Positions 18,118 to 25,217 of a DNA stretch of 39,493 nt are shown piece after piece; the first letter of the stretch is position 1; each line of letters starts with the position of its first letter. The notes under the pieces are model-generated. The model was not told the DNA's origin and searched no databases. It saw nothing but the letters and a program-made list of their open reading frames with translations. The DNA is taken from positions 1-39,493 of the forward strand of contig JAKPEG010000220.1 of NCBI GenBank assembly GCA_029552065.1, in the 5' to 3' direction. Source of the DNA: Actinomycetes bacterium. GTDB lineage: Bacteria > Actinomycetota > Actinomycetes > Actinomycetales > Dermatophilaceae. A program made the position numbers and the translations under genes.

Positions 18118-18143
18118 GGCCGCGCTGTCAGGCCGCGCTGTCA
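18118..18143. repeat. 13-bp tandem duplication between convergent genes
   Basis: GGCCGCGCTGTCA is present twice head to tail (18118-18130, 18131-18143) in the short gap between the helicase stop at 18094 and the MFS stop at 18166. It looks like a recent slippage duplication. No hairpin terminator is obvious in this gap. Confidence 0.75.
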
Positions 18144-18165
18144 CCGACGTTGTGGCCCGCGGCGG

Positions 18166-19731
18166 CTAGCTCGCGTCCTCGGTCCCCGCCCCGGATCTCT
18201 TCCCGGCTTCGCTCTCCACCCCGGGCTCGACCGACCCGCCCGCCGCTGCGCCGCCCTGGGATGCCGGATCGTCGTCCGAGGCCCGGCGGATCCGGATCGC
18301 CGCGACGAGCACGCCGACCAGGCCGGCCGTGAGCAACCCGAACCCGACTGCAGGCAGCAACGGCAGCACGATCCCGATCCCGCCGCCGATCACCCACGCA
18401 GTCTGCAGCCGGGTCTCCGACCAGGCGAAGGTCCGCGCCGCGCGCTCGGGGTCGGTGTCCGCCTGGATGAGGGCGTCGAGACACAGCTTTGCCAGCTGCC
18501 CGAAGGCCCCGGTGACGAGCGCGAGCAGGAGAACCGACCACACGGCATACACGAGGGTGGTGACCAGGCCCGCGGCGATCGCGACGAGAAGCATGGCCGA
18601 GGCGATGACGGTCGGCGAGCGGGTGCCGTAGCGGTTGCCGGCGAAGCTGCCCAGCGCGTTGCCGACACCGGCCGCGACGACGACCAGCCCCAACTCGACG
18701 AGGCTGGCCAACCCTGACAGCGGCTGGTCCTGGAGCAGGAAGGCGAGGTAGAACGTGACGAATCCGGAGAGCGCCTTCGCGCCGGAGGCGGTCACGAGGG
18801 CCGCACGGACCGGTGCCGAGAGGCCCTCGGCGGCCAGCCGCCACGAGCCGCGCAGCGAGGCGCGCCACGACTGACGGCCCTCCTCGGCGGGCGAATCGAC
18901 CGAGGCCGGCAGCCGAATGGCCGCGACCGTGGCCGCGACGTAGACGACGAAGGCGAGCCGCAGTGACCAACCGGCCCCGAGCCGGCCGACCGGCGCGGCG
19001 AGGAGGCCGCCGAGGGTCATCCCCAGCAGGGTGGCGATCGACTGGCGCGAATTGGCCCGCACGAGGGTGACGGCCTCCGGCCGCACGAGGGGTATGCCGG
19101 CCGAGAGGCTCACGGCGTAGGCGCGGGTGGCGACGAGGCAGCCGAGCGCGACGGGGAGCACCCACGGGGAGCCGTCAGCGACGAGGCCCGCGAGCACCCA
19201 GCTGAGGAAGGCCCGCACGGCGAGCGTCGTGCCGATGGCCCAGCGACGGCCGTGGCGATAGCGGTCGAGGATCGGACCGATGAACGGCGCGAGCAAGACG
19301 AAGGGTGCCATCGTCGTGACCAGGAAGACCGCCACCTGGCCCCGGGCCTGCCCGACCGGCATCGCGAGGACGGTGCTCGCGAGGGAGACCGCGAAGGCCG
19401 CGTCGCCCGCGGACGCGAGGACCTGCATCTCGGTGACCCGGGCCAGCCCGGTCTCGCTCGCGCCCTCCGACCCGGCGAAGGTGCGGAACCGATCGGAGCC
19501 GGCCTTGGTCCCCTTCCCGACGAGGCGGGCACTGGCGACGGCGCCCCGGGCACCGGTGCGCCCGGCCGAGGACCCGGCCCGGCCGGTCGCGGTGGCGCCC
19601 CGCCTGGCCACCCGGCCGACGCTCGCCCCCGCCGAGCGGACCCGACCGGCGAGGCGCTCGGAGACCGAGGGCTCCCCGACCGAGCGGTCGCCCGGGTGCT
19701 CCCAGGGTGGTGGCGTGTCCACGGCCCCCAT
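18166..19731 (-). CDS. MFS transporter with long basic N-terminal extension
   Basis: A 521-aa membrane protein. About 105 residues precede the first membrane segment; they are Gly/Ala/Ser/Arg-rich with repeated R-x-A-G patterns (RVRSAGASVGRVARRGATATGRAGSSAGRTGARG) and are probably disordered and cytoplasmic. From LASAGDAAFAVSLASTVLAMPVG on there are about 12 hydrophobic spans, including GPILDRYRHGRRWAIGTTLAVRAFLSWVL, the loop 2-3 MFS region. The ATG at 19731 follows GGGGGAGGCAGG; the frame continues upstream to 19800 through repeat DNA. The upstream gap holds a striking inverted repeat that may control it. Substrate unknown. Confidence 0.8.
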   Translation of the reverse strand: MGAVDTPPPWEHPGDRSVGEPSVSERLAGRVRSAGASVGRVARRGATATGRAGSSAGRTGARGAVASARLVGKGTKAGSDRFRTFAGSEGASETGLARVTEMQVLASAGDAAFAVSLASTVLAMPVGQARGQVAVFLVTTMAPFVLLAPFIGPILDRYRHGRRWAIGTTLAVRAFLSWVLAGLVADGSPWVLPVALGCLVATRAYAVSLSAGIPLVRPEAVTLVRANSRQSIATLLGMTLGGLLAAPVGRLGAGWSLRLAFVVYVAATVAAIRLPASVDSPAEEGRQSWRASLRGSWRLAAEGLSAPVRAALVTASGAKALSGFVTFYLAFLLQDQPLSGLASLVELGLVVVAAGVGNALGSFAGNRYGTRSPTVIASAMLLVAIAAGLVTTLVYAVWSVLLLALVTGAFGQLAKLCLDALIQADTDPERAARTFAWSETRLQTAWVIGGGIGIVLPLLPAVGFGLLTAGLVGVLVAAIRIRRASDDDPASQGGAAAGGSVEPGVESEAGKRSGAGTEDAS

Positions 19732-19765
19732 CCTGCCTCCCCCGGGTGACGCCCGCCCCCTGAGA

Positions 19766-19801
19766 CACCCGCACCCTGCACCCGCACCCTGCACCCGCAC
19801 C
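19766..19801. repeat. 13-bp tandem repeat in the MFS gene leader
   Basis: CACCCGCACCCTG occurs at 19766-19778 and 19779-19791, followed by a partial third copy to 19801. It lies 35 bases upstream of the MFS start codon, within the likely 5' untranslated leader. Confidence 0.75.
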
Positions 19802-19823
19802 GCCGCCCACCCTCGTTCGGCAG

Positions 19824-19899
19824 GTAAGCGCTTGAGTGTTGCCGATTAGACGCCTGGAGGCCCCTGAGTGCGCACAATTGGCAACATGCAAGCGCTTAC
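19824..19899. promoter_or_regulatory. 24-bp inverted repeat, twin AAGCGCTT operator-like sites
   Basis: Arms 19824-19847 and 19876-19899 are imperfect inverted copies (21 of 24 positions) around a 28-base spacer. Each arm contains the palindrome AAGCGCTT next to a TGTTGCC block. The two AAGCGCTT centres are 64 bases apart, about six helical turns. The stretch is clearly AT-richer than its surroundings. GTAAGCGCTT resembles LacI/GalR-family operator half-sites, so a looped repressor pair upstream of the MFS gene is possible. An mRNA hairpin or a tiny mobile-element end pair are alternatives. Confidence 0.65.
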
Positions 19900-19935
19900 A
19901 TGCGGGAAGGGGAGAGTGCAGAGAGGAGGGGTGGG

Positions 19936-21111
19936 TCAGCGGAAGGCGGCCTCGCCGGTGACGGCCTGGCCGATGATGAGCTGGTGGACCTCGGAGGTCC
20001 CCTCGTAGGTGAGCACCGACTCGAGGTTGTTCGCGTGCCGCATGAGCGGGTACTCCAGCGTGATGCCGGCCGCGCCGAGGATCGTGCGGCACTCACGGGC
20101 GATGGCCAACGCCTCGCGCACGTTGTTGAGCTTGCCCAGGCTCACCTGCTCGGGTGCGAGCCGGTGCTCGTCCTTGAGCCGCCCCAGCTGGATGGCCAGC
20201 AGCATCGCCTTGCCCAGCTCGAGGGTCATGTCCGCGAGCTTGAGCTGGGTGGCCTGGTATGCCGCGAGCGGCCGGTCGAAGATCTCCCGCTGACCGGCAT
20301 ACGAGATCGCCGTCTCGAGACAGTCACGGGCCGCGCCGACGGCACCGAAGACGATCCCGAACCGCGCCTCGTTGAGACAGGACAGTGGCCCGCTCAGACC
20401 GGCCGCGCCCGGCAACATCGCCGACGCCGGCAGCCGCACCCCGTCGAGGACGAGCTCGGAGGTGACCGAAGCCCGCAGCGACATCTTCTTCTTGATCGCC
20501 GGCGCCGAGAAGCCGGGGGTGTCGGTCGGCACGACGAAACCGCGAATCCGGTCGTCGGTCTGGGCCCACACGACGGCGACGTCCGCGACCGAGCCGTTGG
20601 TGATCCACAGCTTGTTACCGGTGAGGACCCAGTCGCCGCCGTCGCGCTCGGCCCGAGTGATCATCCCGCCGGGGTTGGAGCCGAAGTCCGGCTCGGTGAG
20701 CCCGAAGCACCCGATCGCCTCGCCGGTGGCCATCCGCGGCAGCCACTCCTGCTTCTGCTCCTCGCTGCCCCAGTGGTGGATCGCGAACATCGCGAGCGAC
20801 CCCTGCACCGACACGAGCGAGCGGATGCCCGAGTCGCCGGCCTCGAGTTCTAGACACGCCAGCCCGTATGCCGTGGCGCTCGTCCCCGCGCAGCCGTAGC
20901 CCTCGAGGTGCATCCCGAGCACGCCGAGCGTGCCAAGTTCCTTGGCCAGCTCGCGCGCCGGCAGCTGCCCCGACTCGTACCACTCGCCCAGGTGCGGGCG
21001 GATCCGCTCGGTGACGAACCGGCGCACCGTCGCCTGGATCGTGCGGTCCTCCTGGCTCAACAGGCTGTCGGTCGCGAAGAGTGCGAGTGGGTGGACCGGG
21101 TCTTTGGACAT
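19936..21111 (-). CDS. gcdH: Glutaryl-CoA dehydrogenase
   Basis: A 391-aa acyl-CoA dehydrogenase closely resembling glutaryl-CoA dehydrogenases, which oxidise and decarboxylate glutaryl-CoA to crotonyl-CoA. Family-specific stretches are SGIRSLVSVQGSLAMFAIHHWGSEEQKQEWLP (including the arginine that binds the glutaryl carboxylate), GCFGLTEPDFGSNPGGMITRA, VVWAQTDDRIRGFVVPTDTPGFSAP, LSCLNEARFGIVFGAVGAARDCLE, and TYEGTSEVHQLIIG with Glu370 as the catalytic base. AAGGAGA precedes the ATG. It is the last gene of a five-gene leftward operon; 52 bases with a 10-bp tandem repeat separate it from the preceding gene. In context it would drain the glutaryl-CoA left by beta-oxidation of a pimeloyl-CoA-type intermediate. 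Confidence 0.9.
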   Translation of the reverse strand: MSKDPVHPLALFATDSLLSQEDRTIQATVRRFVTERIRPHLGEWYESGQLPARELAKELGTLGVLGMHLEGYGCAGTSATAYGLACLELEAGDSGIRSLVSVQGSLAMFAIHHWGSEEQKQEWLPRMATGEAIGCFGLTEPDFGSNPGGMITRAERDGGDWVLTGNKLWITNGSVADVAVVWAQTDDRIRGFVVPTDTPGFSAPAIKKKMSLRASVTSELVLDGVRLPASAMLPGAAGLSGPLSCLNEARFGIVFGAVGAARDCLETAISYAGQREIFDRPLAAYQATQLKLADMTLELGKAMLLAIQLGRLKDEHRLAPEQVSLGKLNNVREALAIARECRTILGAAGITLEYPLMRHANNLESVLTYEGTSEVHQLIIGQAVTGEAAFR

Positions 21112-21126
21112 CGAATCTCCTTGTGC

Positions 21127-21156
21127 GACAGTCTCCGACAGTATCGGACAGCCTCC
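21127..21156. repeat. Three 10-bp direct repeats ahead of gcdH
   Basis: GACAG recurs at 21127, 21137 and 21147, each followed by a similar five-base tail (units GACAGTCTCC, GACAGTATCG, GACAGCCTCC). The exact 10-base period puts the copies on one face of the helix. The cluster fills the gap between gcdH and the upstream dehydrogenase and could bind a regulator of an internal promoter. Confidence 0.65.
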
Positions 21157-21163
21157 GCCCGCC

Positions 21164-22315
21164 TCAGAGGAAGGCGCTCACCCCGGTCTCGGCCCGGCCG
21201 ATGAGCAGCTTTTGGATCTGACTGGTCCCTTCGTAGAGGGTCATCACCCGGGCGTCGCGCAGGAACTTCGACACCGGGTATTCGTCGATGTAGCCGTAGC
21301 CGCCGAAGCACTGCAGCGCCGCGTTGGCCGCCCGCACCGCGGCCTCGGAGGCGAAGTACTTTGCCTTCGAGGCCGCGACCCCGAAGGGCTCGCCGCGATC
21401 GATGAGATCGGCAGCCCGCCAGGTGAGCAACCGGGCGGCGTCGGCATCGACCGACATCTCGGCGACCGCCTCCTGGACCAACTGGAAGGTCGCGATCGGG
21501 CGCCCGAACTGCTGGCGTTGGACGGCATACGACGTCGTGGCCTCGAGGCAGCCCTGGACGATGCCCGTGCACCCGGCCGCCACCGTGACCCGCCCCTTGT
21601 CGAGGGCTGTCATCGCGATCGCGAAGCCGCCCCCCTCGGGCCCGAGCAAAGCGTCGGCCGGCACCCGAACGTCGGTGAGGGAGATCTCGGCCGTGGCCTG
21701 TCCACGCAGCCCGAGCTTGCCGTGGATGGCCCGCGCCTCGAAACCGGGTGAGTCGGTCGGCACGAGGAAGGCCGAGATGCCCTTGGCCCCGGGGCCGCCG
21801 GTGCGTGCGAAGACGAGGCAGACCCCGGCCCACGTGCCGTTGGTGATGAACATCTTCTGGCCGTCGAGGATCCAGTCCGCGCCGTCGCGGCGGGCCGAGG
21901 TGACCAGGCTGGCCGGGTCGGAGCCGGAGTCGGGCTCGGTGAGGCCGAAGCAGCCGAGCACCTCGCCGGAGCAGATGAGCGGCAGCCAGCGCTGCTTCTG
22001 CCCCTCGGTGCCGTGGTCGAGCAGCGGCTTGCCGAACAGCCCCGACGAGGAGGACACGATCCCGCGGACCGAGGAGTCGACCCGGCCGAGTTCCTCCATC
22101 GCGACGGCATACGTGATGTAGTCGCCGCCGATCCCGCCGTAGACCTCGGGGACGGTGAGCCCGAAGAAGCCGAGTTCGCCGAGCCGGCCGACGATCGCCC
22201 TATCGACCTCCTCGCGCCGGTCCCACTCGGCCCGGTGGGGGAGGACTTCGGCCTCGAGGAACTCCCGGGCCACGGCCTTGAAGACCCGCTGCTCCTCGGT
22301 AAGGGTCAGATCCAT
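21164..22315 (-). CDS. Acyl-CoA dehydrogenase (second of the alicyclic operon)
   Basis: A 383-aa flavoprotein of the short/medium-chain acyl-CoA dehydrogenase group. GCFGLTEPDSGSDPASLVTSA and FITNGTWAGVCLVFART are FAD/substrate-binding signatures, and TLYEGTSQIQKLLIGR carries the usual catalytic Glu (about residue 362). It starts at ATG 22315, 16 bases after the badH-like stop, so the two are certainly co-transcribed. It could act on the ring acyl-CoA or, more likely, on the open-chain pimeloyl-CoA-type product, since a separate dehydrogenase with an unusual active-site residue lies upstream in the same operon. Electrons would go to ETF, which is not encoded here. Confidence 0.85.
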   Translation of the reverse strand: MDLTLTEEQRVFKAVAREFLEAEVLPHRAEWDRREEVDRAIVGRLGELGFFGLTVPEVYGGIGGDYITYAVAMEELGRVDSSVRGIVSSSSGLFGKPLLDHGTEGQKQRWLPLICSGEVLGCFGLTEPDSGSDPASLVTSARRDGADWILDGQKMFITNGTWAGVCLVFARTGGPGAKGISAFLVPTDSPGFEARAIHGKLGLRGQATAEISLTDVRVPADALLGPEGGGFAIAMTALDKGRVTVAAGCTGIVQGCLEATTSYAVQRQQFGRPIATFQLVQEAVAEMSVDADAARLLTWRAADLIDRGEPFGVAASKAKYFASEAAVRAANAALQCFGGYGYIDEYPVSKFLRDARVMTLYEGTSQIQKLLIGRAETGVSAFL

Positions 22316-22331
22316 CTCGATCGATCTCCCG

Positions 22332-23078
22332 TCAGCTCATCGTGAGGCCGCCGCTGACACTCAGCGTCTGGCCGGTCACGTATGCCGCGCCGTCGCCGGC
22401 GAAGAAGAGGACGGCGGCCGCGATGTCCGCCGGATCGGCCAGCCGGCGCAACGGGATCGCCTTCGTGAGCGACTCGCGCAGCCGGGGGTTGTCGCCGCCC
22501 ATCGAGGCGAACAGGGCCGTGTCGGTGGGACCGGGACACACGACGTTGACGGTGACCCCCGAGCGGGCCGTCTCCCGGGCGATCGACTTGCTGAAGGCGA
22601 TGACCGCTCCCTTCGCGCCGGAGTAGACAGCCTCGCCCGAGGAGCCCACCCGCCCCGCGTCGGAGCCGAGGTTGACCACCCGGCCGTGGCCCTGCGCGGC
22701 CATGATCGGCAGCACGGCCCGGCACGTGTGCAGGACGCCGATGAAGTTGATCCCGATGACCTTGGCCCAGAACTCCGGCTCGGTCTGCACGAATGGCAGC
22801 GCCTGGTCCCAGCCCGCGTTGTTCACGAGCACGTCGATTCGTCCGTGAGCCGCCCGGACCGCCGCGACGGTGGCGTCGACCGCCGCCTTGTCGGCGACGT
22901 CCACGGCATACGCGCTCGCGTCGGGACCGCACTCGGCGGCGACCCTGCGGGCGGCGGCCTCGTCGAGATCGGTGACGACGACGATCGCTCCCTCGGCCGC
23001 GGCGGCGAGGGCGATGGCTCGTCCGATGCCGGCACCGGCTCCGGTGACCAGGGTGACCTTGTTGTCCAAACGTCCCAT
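22332..23078 (-). CDS. badH: 2-hydroxycyclohexanecarboxyl-CoA dehydrogenase-like SDR (BadH type)
   Basis: A 248-aa short-chain dehydrogenase. TGAGAGIGRA (13-21) is the NAD-binding loop; Ser139, Tyr152 and Lys156 form the catalytic set with normal spacing. Several blocks follow the BadH pattern remembered from Rhodopseudomonas palustris rather than generic FabG: NNAGWD, the TEPEFW segment, SDAGRVGSSGEAVYSGAKGA, VNVVCPGPTDTALF, LTKAIPLRRLADPADIA and a C-terminal TGQTLSVSGGLTMS. BadH oxidises 2-hydroxycyclohexane-1-carboxyl-CoA to the 2-keto thioester, the step before BadI. It lies 30 bases after the aliB-like gene in the operon. A related hydroxyacyl-CoA substrate remains possible. Confidence 0.8.
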   Translation of the reverse strand: MGRLDNKVTLVTGAGAGIGRAIALAAAAEGAIVVVTDLDEAAARRVAAECGPDASAYAVDVADKAAVDATVAAVRAAHGRIDVLVNNAGWDQALPFVQTEPEFWAKVIGINFIGVLHTCRAVLPIMAAQGHGRVVNLGSDAGRVGSSGEAVYSGAKGAVIAFSKSIARETARSGVTVNVVCPGPTDTALFASMGGDNPRLRESLTKAIPLRRLADPADIAAAVLFFAGDGAAYVTGQTLSVSGGLTMS

Positions 23079-23108
23079 GGGGCAATGCCTTTCGTGTATT
23101 CGACGCCG

Positions 23109-24278
23109 TCAGGGGGCGAAGTCGCGGCCGAGCAGCGAGCGGGCGACGACGAGCTGGGAGACCTGGGCGGTGCCGTCGCCGATCTCCAGACCGATGACGT
23201 CGCGCATCCGCTGACCGACCGGGCTCTCCGTGCAGTAGCCCAGGTGGCCGAGGGTGAGCAGACACTGGTGGATGACGTCGACCGCGAGCTTGGGCGCCCA
23301 GAACTTCGCCATCGCGGCCTCGGCGCTGTGCTCGAGCCCCTCGTCCTTGCGCCAGAGCGCCTCGTAACACACGTGCCGCGCACCCGCGAGGTAGGCCGCA
23401 GCCTCGGCGAGCGGGAAGGCGACCCCCTGGAAGCGCCCGATCGGCTGCCCGAAGGCCTGCCGGTCGCGCGCCCACTGGAGGGCCTCGTCGAGGGACTGGG
23501 CCGCGGCCCCGAGACAGCTGAGACCGATGATCGCCCGGGAGTAGTCGAAGCCCTGCATGGTCGAGACGAAGCCGCCGCCCACGGCTCCGACGAGGTCCTC
23601 GCGCCCGACCCGCACGCCGTCGAAGTGCAGCGAGGCCCGCCCGATCGCCCGACCGCCGAGGTCGTCGAAGGGATATCGGGTGACCCCGGGGTCGGCTAGG
23701 TCGACCCAGAAGGCGGTCACCCCGCGCGCACCCGGCCCGCCGGTGCGCGCGAGCACGATCCCTGCGTCGGCCGACATGCCGAGGGTGATCGAGGTCTTCT
23801 CGCCGTGCAGCCGCCAGGCGACCGGTTCACCGTCGGGGCCGGGTTCGCCGTCCGGGATCGCCTTGAGCTCGAGGGCCGCCGCGTCGGTCCCGTGCGCCGG
23901 CTCGGTGATGCAGATGCATGCGACGGTCTCGCCGGTGGCGATGCCCGGCAGCCACCGGGCCTGCTGCTCGGCGGTCGCGTTCCGCACGAGGATGTCGCTC
24001 ACGAGGGCCGTGGTGACGATGACGTATGCCGCGTTGAAGTCCGCGCGCCCGACCTCCTCGGCGGCGATGCCGGCGATGACGGCGCTCGCCTCCTGACCGC
24101 CGAAGAGCTCGGGGATGCGCAGCCCGGTGAGACCCATCGTCGCCATCTCGAGCGAGGTCTGCCGGCGGAAGGCACCGGCCCGGTCGTCGCTCTGGTAGTG
24201 CGGCGCGAGGGTGGCCGTGGCGAAGGCGCGCACGGCCCGCCGGTAGTCGGCCTGGTCCTCGTCGTCGGCATATCGCAT
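23109..24278 (-). CDS. aliB: Acyl-CoA dehydrogenase, probable cyclohexanecarboxyl-CoA dehydrogenase (AliB type)
   Basis: A 389-aa acyl-CoA dehydrogenase. ACICITEPAHGTDAAALELKA and the C-terminal GHLGYCTESPVGQRMRDVIGLEIGDGTAQVSQLVVAR are clear family elements. The usual catalytic YEGT motif reads IGDGT, placing Asp368 where most family members have Glu. This D-G-T form is what I associate with alicyclic-acyl-CoA dehydrogenases. Position between badI-like and badH-like genes supports oxidation of cyclohexanecarboxyl-CoA to the 1-ene. The leader carries three tandem 10-bp Shine-Dalgarno-like repeats before the ATG at 24278. The gene symbol is an inference from context. Confidence 0.7.
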   Translation of the reverse strand: MRYADDEDQADYRRAVRAFATATLAPHYQSDDRAGAFRRQTSLEMATMGLTGLRIPELFGGQEASAVIAGIAAEEVGRADFNAAYVIVTTALVSDILVRNATAEQQARWLPGIATGETVACICITEPAHGTDAAALELKAIPDGEPGPDGEPVAWRLHGEKTSITLGMSADAGIVLARTGGPGARGVTAFWVDLADPGVTRYPFDDLGGRAIGRASLHFDGVRVGREDLVGAVGGGFVSTMQGFDYSRAIIGLSCLGAAAQSLDEALQWARDRQAFGQPIGRFQGVAFPLAEAAAYLAGARHVCYEALWRKDEGLEHSAEAAMAKFWAPKLAVDVIHQCLLTLGHLGYCTESPVGQRMRDVIGLEIGDGTAQVSQLVVARSLLGRDFAP

Positions 24279-24298
24279 GGCGTCCTCGCTCTGCTCCC

Positions 24299-24340
24299 GT
24301 GCCTCTTCCGTGCCTTCTCGTGCCTTCTCGTGCCTTCTCG
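24299..24340. repeat. 10-bp tandem repeat in the leader of the aliB-like gene
   Basis: On the plus strand TGCCTTCTCG is repeated exactly at 24311, 24321 and 24331, with a degenerate 11-base copy just before. On the coding (minus) strand each unit reads CGAGAAGGCA, so the leader has a row of purine-rich, Shine-Dalgarno-like elements 20-60 bases ahead of the ATG at 24278. Confidence 0.85.
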
Positions 24341-24365
24341 TTCAGTCCCTCGGGGCGCTGGCGGG

Positions 24366-25163
24366 TCAGTGCCAGACGACGTATTTGTCGAATTCCGGGG
24401 CCCGCTTCTCCGCGAAGGCCCGAGCCCCCTCCATCCCCTCCGCGGAGGTCGCGAACGAGTCGAGCGCGGTCATCGCCATGTTGGACAGCCCCGCGTGGTG
24501 GTCGGTGTCGGCGTTGAACGACTGCTTGCAGAACTTGAGCGCGGTCGGGGACAGGGCGACGATCTCGGCGACCCAGGCCCGCGCCTCGTCCATGAGCCGG
24601 TCGGCCGGCACGACCTTGTTGACCAGCCCCATCGCGAGGGCCTCCTGGGCGTCGTACTGACGGCAGAAGAACCAGATCTCGCGCGCCTTCTTCTCCCCCA
24701 CGACCCGCGCGAGGTATGCCGTGCCGAAGCCCGCGTCGAAGCTGCCGACCCGTGGGCCGGCCTGGCCGAAGCGGGCGGTCTCACTCGCGATCGACACGTC
24801 GCACAGGACGTGCAGGACGTGCCCGCCGCCGATGGCCACCCCGTTGACCGCGGCGATCACCGGCTTGGGGATGTCGCGGATGAGCTTCTGCAGGTAGCCG
24901 ATCTCGAACATCCCCGACTCGCTCGGGCCGTAGTCGCCGGTCTCGGCCCGCTGCTTGACGTCGCCGCCGGTGCAGAAGGCCTTCTCGCCGGCGCCGGTGA
25001 GCACGACCGCCCGGACCGCCGGGTCGGCCCAGGCGAGCCGGAAAGCCTTGATGAGCTCCTCGACGGTCTGGGACCGGAAGGCGTTGTAGCGCTGCGGCCG
25101 GTTGATGGTGACGTAGGCGCCGCCGTCGGCAACGGCATACGTGATGTCCTCGAATTCGGCCAC
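24366..25163 (-). CDS. badI: 2-ketocyclohexanecarboxyl-CoA hydrolase-like crotonase (BadI type)
   Basis: A 265-aa crotonase-fold protein in the MenB/BadI branch. It has INRPQRYNAFRSQTVEELIKA, the oxyanion-hole strand LTGAGEKAFCTGGD (about 55-68), GVAIGGGHVLHVLCDVSIASETARFGQAGPRVGSFDAGFGTAYLARVVGEKKAREIWF with Asp143 and Tyr150, and a C-terminal FNADTDHHAGLSNMAMTAL...EKRAPEFDKYV, which is closer to BadI than to MenB. BadI hydrolyses the 2-keto ring thioester to pimeloyl-CoA. The GTG at 25163 was chosen for its GGAGGAGG; an upstream ATG at 25196 lies inside the operator. First gene of the operon. MenB (menaquinone) is the main alternative, disfavoured by the neighbours. Confidence 0.75.
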   Translation of the reverse strand: MAEFEDITYAVADGGAYVTINRPQRYNAFRSQTVEELIKAFRLAWADPAVRAVVLTGAGEKAFCTGGDVKQRAETGDYGPSESGMFEIGYLQKLIRDIPKPVIAAVNGVAIGGGHVLHVLCDVSIASETARFGQAGPRVGSFDAGFGTAYLARVVGEKKAREIWFFCRQYDAQEALAMGLVNKVVPADRLMDEARAWVAEIVALSPTALKFCKQSFNADTDHHAGLSNMAMTALDSFATSAEGMEGARAFAEKRAPEFDKYVVWH

Positions 25164-25180
25164 GGCGCCCTCCTCCATGC

Positions 25181-25200
25181 TTGAATGAACACTCATTCAA
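25181..25200. promoter_or_regulatory. TetR-type operator between divergent operons
   Basis: TTGAATGA-ACAC-TCATTCAA is a perfect 20-base palindrome in the gap between badI and tetR. On the plus strand, TTGAAT (25181-25186), 18 bases, then TAGGAT (25205-25210) form a plausible tetR promoter. On the minus strand, TTGACA (25224-25219), 18 bases, then TTGAAT (25200-25195) form a plausible badI promoter. The palindrome overlaps elements of both, so one repressor could shut both off. Confidence 0.85.
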
Positions 25201-25217
25201 TCTCTAGGATGGGGGGT

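Noticed and set aside
24366..25163. MenB (menaquinone biosynthesis) as the identity of the BadI-like crotonase
   Set aside because: The central block is MenB-like, but the C-terminal segment and the operon with BadH- and AliB-like genes fit BadI better. Kept only as an alternative.
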